Source: Clavulina sp. PMI_390 (taxonomy: Eukaryota > Basidiomycota > Agaricomycetes > Cantharellales > Hydnaceae). Taken from it: DNA of 64,000 nucleotides. Location of the stretch: assembly GCA_015039315.1 (NCBI GenBank), contig WIDE01000024.1:137690-201689 (forward strand), given 5' to 3'. Position 1 is the stretch's first letter; the number at the start of each line of letters is the position of its first letter. Both the position numbers and the translations under genes were made by a program. This document shows positions 61,501 through 64,000 of the stretch, one piece after another. The notes beneath the pieces were generated by a model. The model had not been told where the DNA came from. It made no database searches and was given only the letters and a program-made list of their open reading frames with translations.

Positions 61501-62692
61501 TACCTGTGGCTGGCGGGTCCCCTACCTCCAAAAAGCAAAAGCTCAGCACTCCCCTCCCAACGATCGATAACCGTGCATATTCTGCCGCCATGCTGCCCCT
61601 TCCCGACATTGGTTGCTCCACGCATCGCCTGCGATCCCCACTACCCTTCCCACTCCATCGGCATGATGAGGTTCGTTCGCCCAACGACTCCATCCGCCAG
61701 CAGCTACAGCGTGGTATCAAACGATGGGCCTGGAATCCTACGACCCAAGAGGATAGTCAGCTTGCTGAGCATCAAAGATGGAACATGAAGCTCTTACTTC
61801 AGCGGCAGGGTTATCTCGCCCCAGCACCTCGACTCAAGTTCGACCCTGATTCAAACGTGGCGCTCGCGCAAGCGCATTTTGGTATCACACCAGATCCAAA
61901 AGAGGCATTTTACATGCGATATGGGCGTGATGCTGTCCCAGACGAGAAATGGGAACGGCCTGTAGAAATGACCCTGCCAAGGATCTCCCCGTTGTTTGAT
62001 CCACAATACTATCCGAAAGACGCCACTCCCGAGGAGCGGAAGATTCTTTGTAAGATTCCATTAGGTTCTAAGTAAGGTTTAATCCCTGACCAGTAATGCC
62101 CCATTCTAGTCGACAAGCAAACGATTGCAATGGACAACAGTGAGTGGCTACTTGTCTCTTTGTAGGCTCGGCTCTGACGATTCTGATAGGTCGACGAGCC
62201 ACTCGCAAGGAAAAGATCGCAAACTATAATCGCTATATCTCAGAACGTATGTCTTATATTCTCCGCCTTCTGGTGTCAATGATTTATCCAATCGTATCAC
62301 TAGTCAAATCCGGAATCCCTGAATTTGAACGCGTTATTGAGAAAACCGAACAACTCATCAGGCGAGACCCCGATGTACACGCGGATCCGCTTCCAATCTC
62401 CCACCCTATACCGAAATCAGCGAGGGCTCGTGAGAAGCAAAGAGCTTCTGACGAACCTCTACCTTACCCCAGGAAGGAGCTGTCTGCTATGGATCGTAGC
62501 ATTATTCACTCAAACCAACTCATGCTGCTGAAGAAGATGCGTCAAAAAGCGCGCGAGCTGCAAGAGATCGTGAAGGCATTCGAACTGGCTCAGGGTCGCC
62601 CTACGACAGAAAATTTCTCTACCGATGCTTTGATGTTACCGAGCGCTGCAGGGGATCACGGAAATATAGGTGATTTCGAGTACGTGAACTAG
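58509..62692 (+). CDS. large protein of unknown function
   Basis: Exons 58509..58683, 58768..62064, 62110..62139, 62190..62246 and 62304..62692 sum to 3948 nt, 1315 residues. Most of it is disordered Ser/Pro/Thr sequence. Better-ordered parts are SLVELIAQRHRAKLADD near residue 650, EYGRPYVVEHPWMPSW, TIPFNLDPFQSQWFPRPPA, and KWASVDVVQAVVKKEDGIWDL. The last 200 residues are helical and charged (RRATRKEKIANYNRYISEL, ERVIEKTEQLIRR, LLKKMRQKARELQEIVKAFE), with coiled-coil character. KRKHSTL and SKKQKL could be nuclear import signals. I do not recognise the family. The start ATG follows a long C/T-rich leader. Confidence 0.72.
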
Positions 62693-63068
62693 AGCCTCTC
62701 TTTGAGTATGACTGTCGCTGACTTTTTTGACTTTAGAATGTTAGAGCTACCGCTCGTTTTGTGAACTCTGCCCAAGAGCACGGACTATTCTCTTCATTTT
62801 AGCCAAACCTTCGTATACTATCAGCATTTGCTGTTACACTTCTACGCTGTTACTGGTCTTAATTAGCTCATTACTTTCTGAGGCATCACTACTAGAATAA
62901 GTGGCCTAACTGTATCGAGCTAAATCATTTGATTTACTAATTACACAATCACATAGCATATCCATAATACCCAAAGAGACGAATGTGGGCTCACCAATAA
63001 TCGCATGGTATAAATTATGGCTCGAGGCATAAAAGGCTGCATGTCTCACAAAATGGCAAGATATTTGG
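62693..63068. other. intergenic between convergent genes
   Basis: 376 bp of AT-rich 3' flanks of a plus-strand and a minus-strand gene. Nothing else is seen. Confidence 0.5.
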
Positions 63069-64000
63069 CTATGCCTTATGATGAGGTTCAGCTGCTCCCC
63101 TCCCGCGTCCTTGCCCCCGTATCTGGCTTTGCCCGCGACCCCTTCCGTGTAGGGAAGCAGGCTCCAATCGACTAAGCAATGGCGCCTGGGGAGGGATCCG
63201 ATCTTGCAAGCTCTGCAAGGGATTTTTTCGCTCGTCTGACGCAGTGGTGTTGGTGAATGGTTCTCCACTGAGACGTTCCAAAAGCGATTTGGAAGAGGTT
63301 GCAGCTGATGTCCCTTCTATCTCCTCCAATGCTCGCCGAGGTGAACGCCCCTCTATCCTAGAGGAGAGCTGTGACGGTGCGCTGGTATCCATACGAGAGA
63401 CCAAGCTGGGCCGTTTTGGCACCGAGGCACTTGACTCGTTCGGCTTGGGAGCGTGAATCCGAGCGAGTTTGACTGGTCGTCTTTCAGGATCCAGACTTGG
63501 CTGAGTTTCGGGCTGTGAGGGATTTGTATTGGTGGAGCGAGTACGAGCGGTTCGATCAAGTTTAATTCGGTGAGGTTTAGGGATGGGCTCATCATTGAGC
63601 TGTGGTGTGGACCGTTTGGTCAAAGTGTGAGATATAGGTTCTGAGGGAAGAATCCTGTCATCACGTATGGTCCCGTCATGGTCCAAATGGTCTTGCCGGG
63701 AATGGCTTAGCGTTGAGGGGATAGGGGGAGTTCGCGGCAGACTGGGTGTGCGTGGGGAATGGCGCTCGTATCGTTCGACCGCTTGCTCGCTAGCCTGACG
63801 ACTCAAGGAAGGTAAGGACAGTGCATGCCCATCCCCACCAGATTGATTGAGCGCAGGAGTGAGAGGTGGGGTCCCTTCATGGGAAAGAGATGAATCTCTA
63901 GGAGTCCCGGGGTCTCTCTCGGGACGGGGTGGTGTCCCTTGAGGCGACTGAAATCTTGATGGACGATACGACGAACGCCTTTCGAGGAGCGATGGGGAAG
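63069..64000 (-). CDS. C-terminal part of a disordered RG-rich protein (runs off the window)
   Basis: The frame is open from the window edge to a stop at 63069, about 310 codons. It is basic and Pro/Arg/Ser-rich. Short leucine-arginine phrases recur (SLLERLS, SLQDRIP, PLLSRLE), and the end is Arg-Gly rich (GRGRGQSQIRGQGRGRG). RG-rich tails usually bind RNA. The C-terminus of a THO2-like mRNA-export subunit is one idea suggested by the ERLS/DRI phrases and the RG tail, but there is no domain in view to test it. Confidence 0.6.
   Translation of the reverse strand, partial: SPSLLERRSSYRPSRFQSPQGTPPRPERDPGTPRDSSLSHEGTPPLTPALNQSGGDGHALSLPSLSRQASEQAVERYERHSPRTPSLPRTPPIPSTLSHSRQDHLDHDGTIRDDRILPSEPISHTLTKRSTPQLNDEPIPKPHRIKLDRTARTRSTNTNPSQPETQPSLDPERRPVKLARIHAPKPNESSASVPKRPSLVSRMDTSAPSQLSSRIEGRSPRRALEEIEGTSAATSSKSLLERLSGEPFTNTTASDERKNPLQSLQDRIPPQAPLLSRLEPASLHGRGRGQSQIRGQGRGRGAAEPHHKA

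Noticed and set aside
62247..62303. Hydrophobic stretch (MSYILRLLVSMIYPIVSLV) that looks like a TM helix in the gene at 58509
   Set aside because: It is exactly bounded by a strong gtatgt donor and a cactag acceptor, is 57 bp long, and the protein reads smoothly without it; it is an in-frame intron.

Overview
The window is nuclear DNA of a filamentous basidiomycete. Genes are packed on both strands and broken by many short introns (about 45-110 bp, GT-AG, pyrimidine-rich acceptors). The proteins include Rix7/NVL and mitochondrial ClpX, and there are lineage-type expansions of F-box and single-pass membrane proteins. The style fits Agaricomycetes, perhaps the Rhizoctonia/Ceratobasidium group, but the genus is a guess from gene content. 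Exon coordinates below come from reading splice sites and frames by eye. For most genes the summed exons are an exact multiple of three, which is the internal check used.

Left third (1-22.8 kb): a cluster of one unrecognised family of receptor-like membrane proteins. There is a 3' fragment at 1-360, five plus-strand copies (3240, 5858, 8395, 10874, 13746), an orphan last exon on minus (16245-16770) and one full copy on minus (20795-22754). Each full copy has two repeated beta-sandwich (galactose-binding-like) modules rich in N-glycosylation sequons, one transmembrane helix followed by an Arg cluster, and a Ser/Pro-rich cytosolic tail. Most tails carry the motif DAGLLMTD and PPxY motifs. All copies share a five-exon plan with an invariant 47-nt second exon and a 9-18 nt microexon. 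An F-box/LRR-like gene (1144-2763) and a beta-propeller/PI-PLC-X fusion (17353-19740) sit among them. A 284-bp assembly gap (4921-5204) truncates one copy.

Middle (23.5-38.9 kb): housekeeping-type genes. These are an HSDL2-like short-chain dehydrogenase, divergent from the ribosome-biogenesis AAA ATPase Rix7; a doubtful small gene; a 2009-residue disordered Ser/Pro-rich protein; and a THEM6-like hotdog protein with a long disordered insertion.

Right half (39-64 kb): a tandem array of four related minus-strand F-box genes. The first is split by a 2000-bp terminal-inverted-repeat element with a TA target duplication. Removing the element plus one TA gives back an exon of exactly the same length as in its neighbour. 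Next come mitochondrial ClpX (Mcx1) with a 7-nt internal exon and an IGF loop, a 971-residue F-box-like protein, a 1315-residue protein of unknown function, and the C-terminal part of an RG-rich disordered protein running off the window.

No rRNA, tRNA or CRISPR array was recognised. The best candidate for an undescribed system is the clustered membrane-protein family. Its shared promoter block, fixed exon plan and WW-ligand/sorting-type tail motifs suggest a co-regulated set of surface receptors or adhesins; that role is inference.
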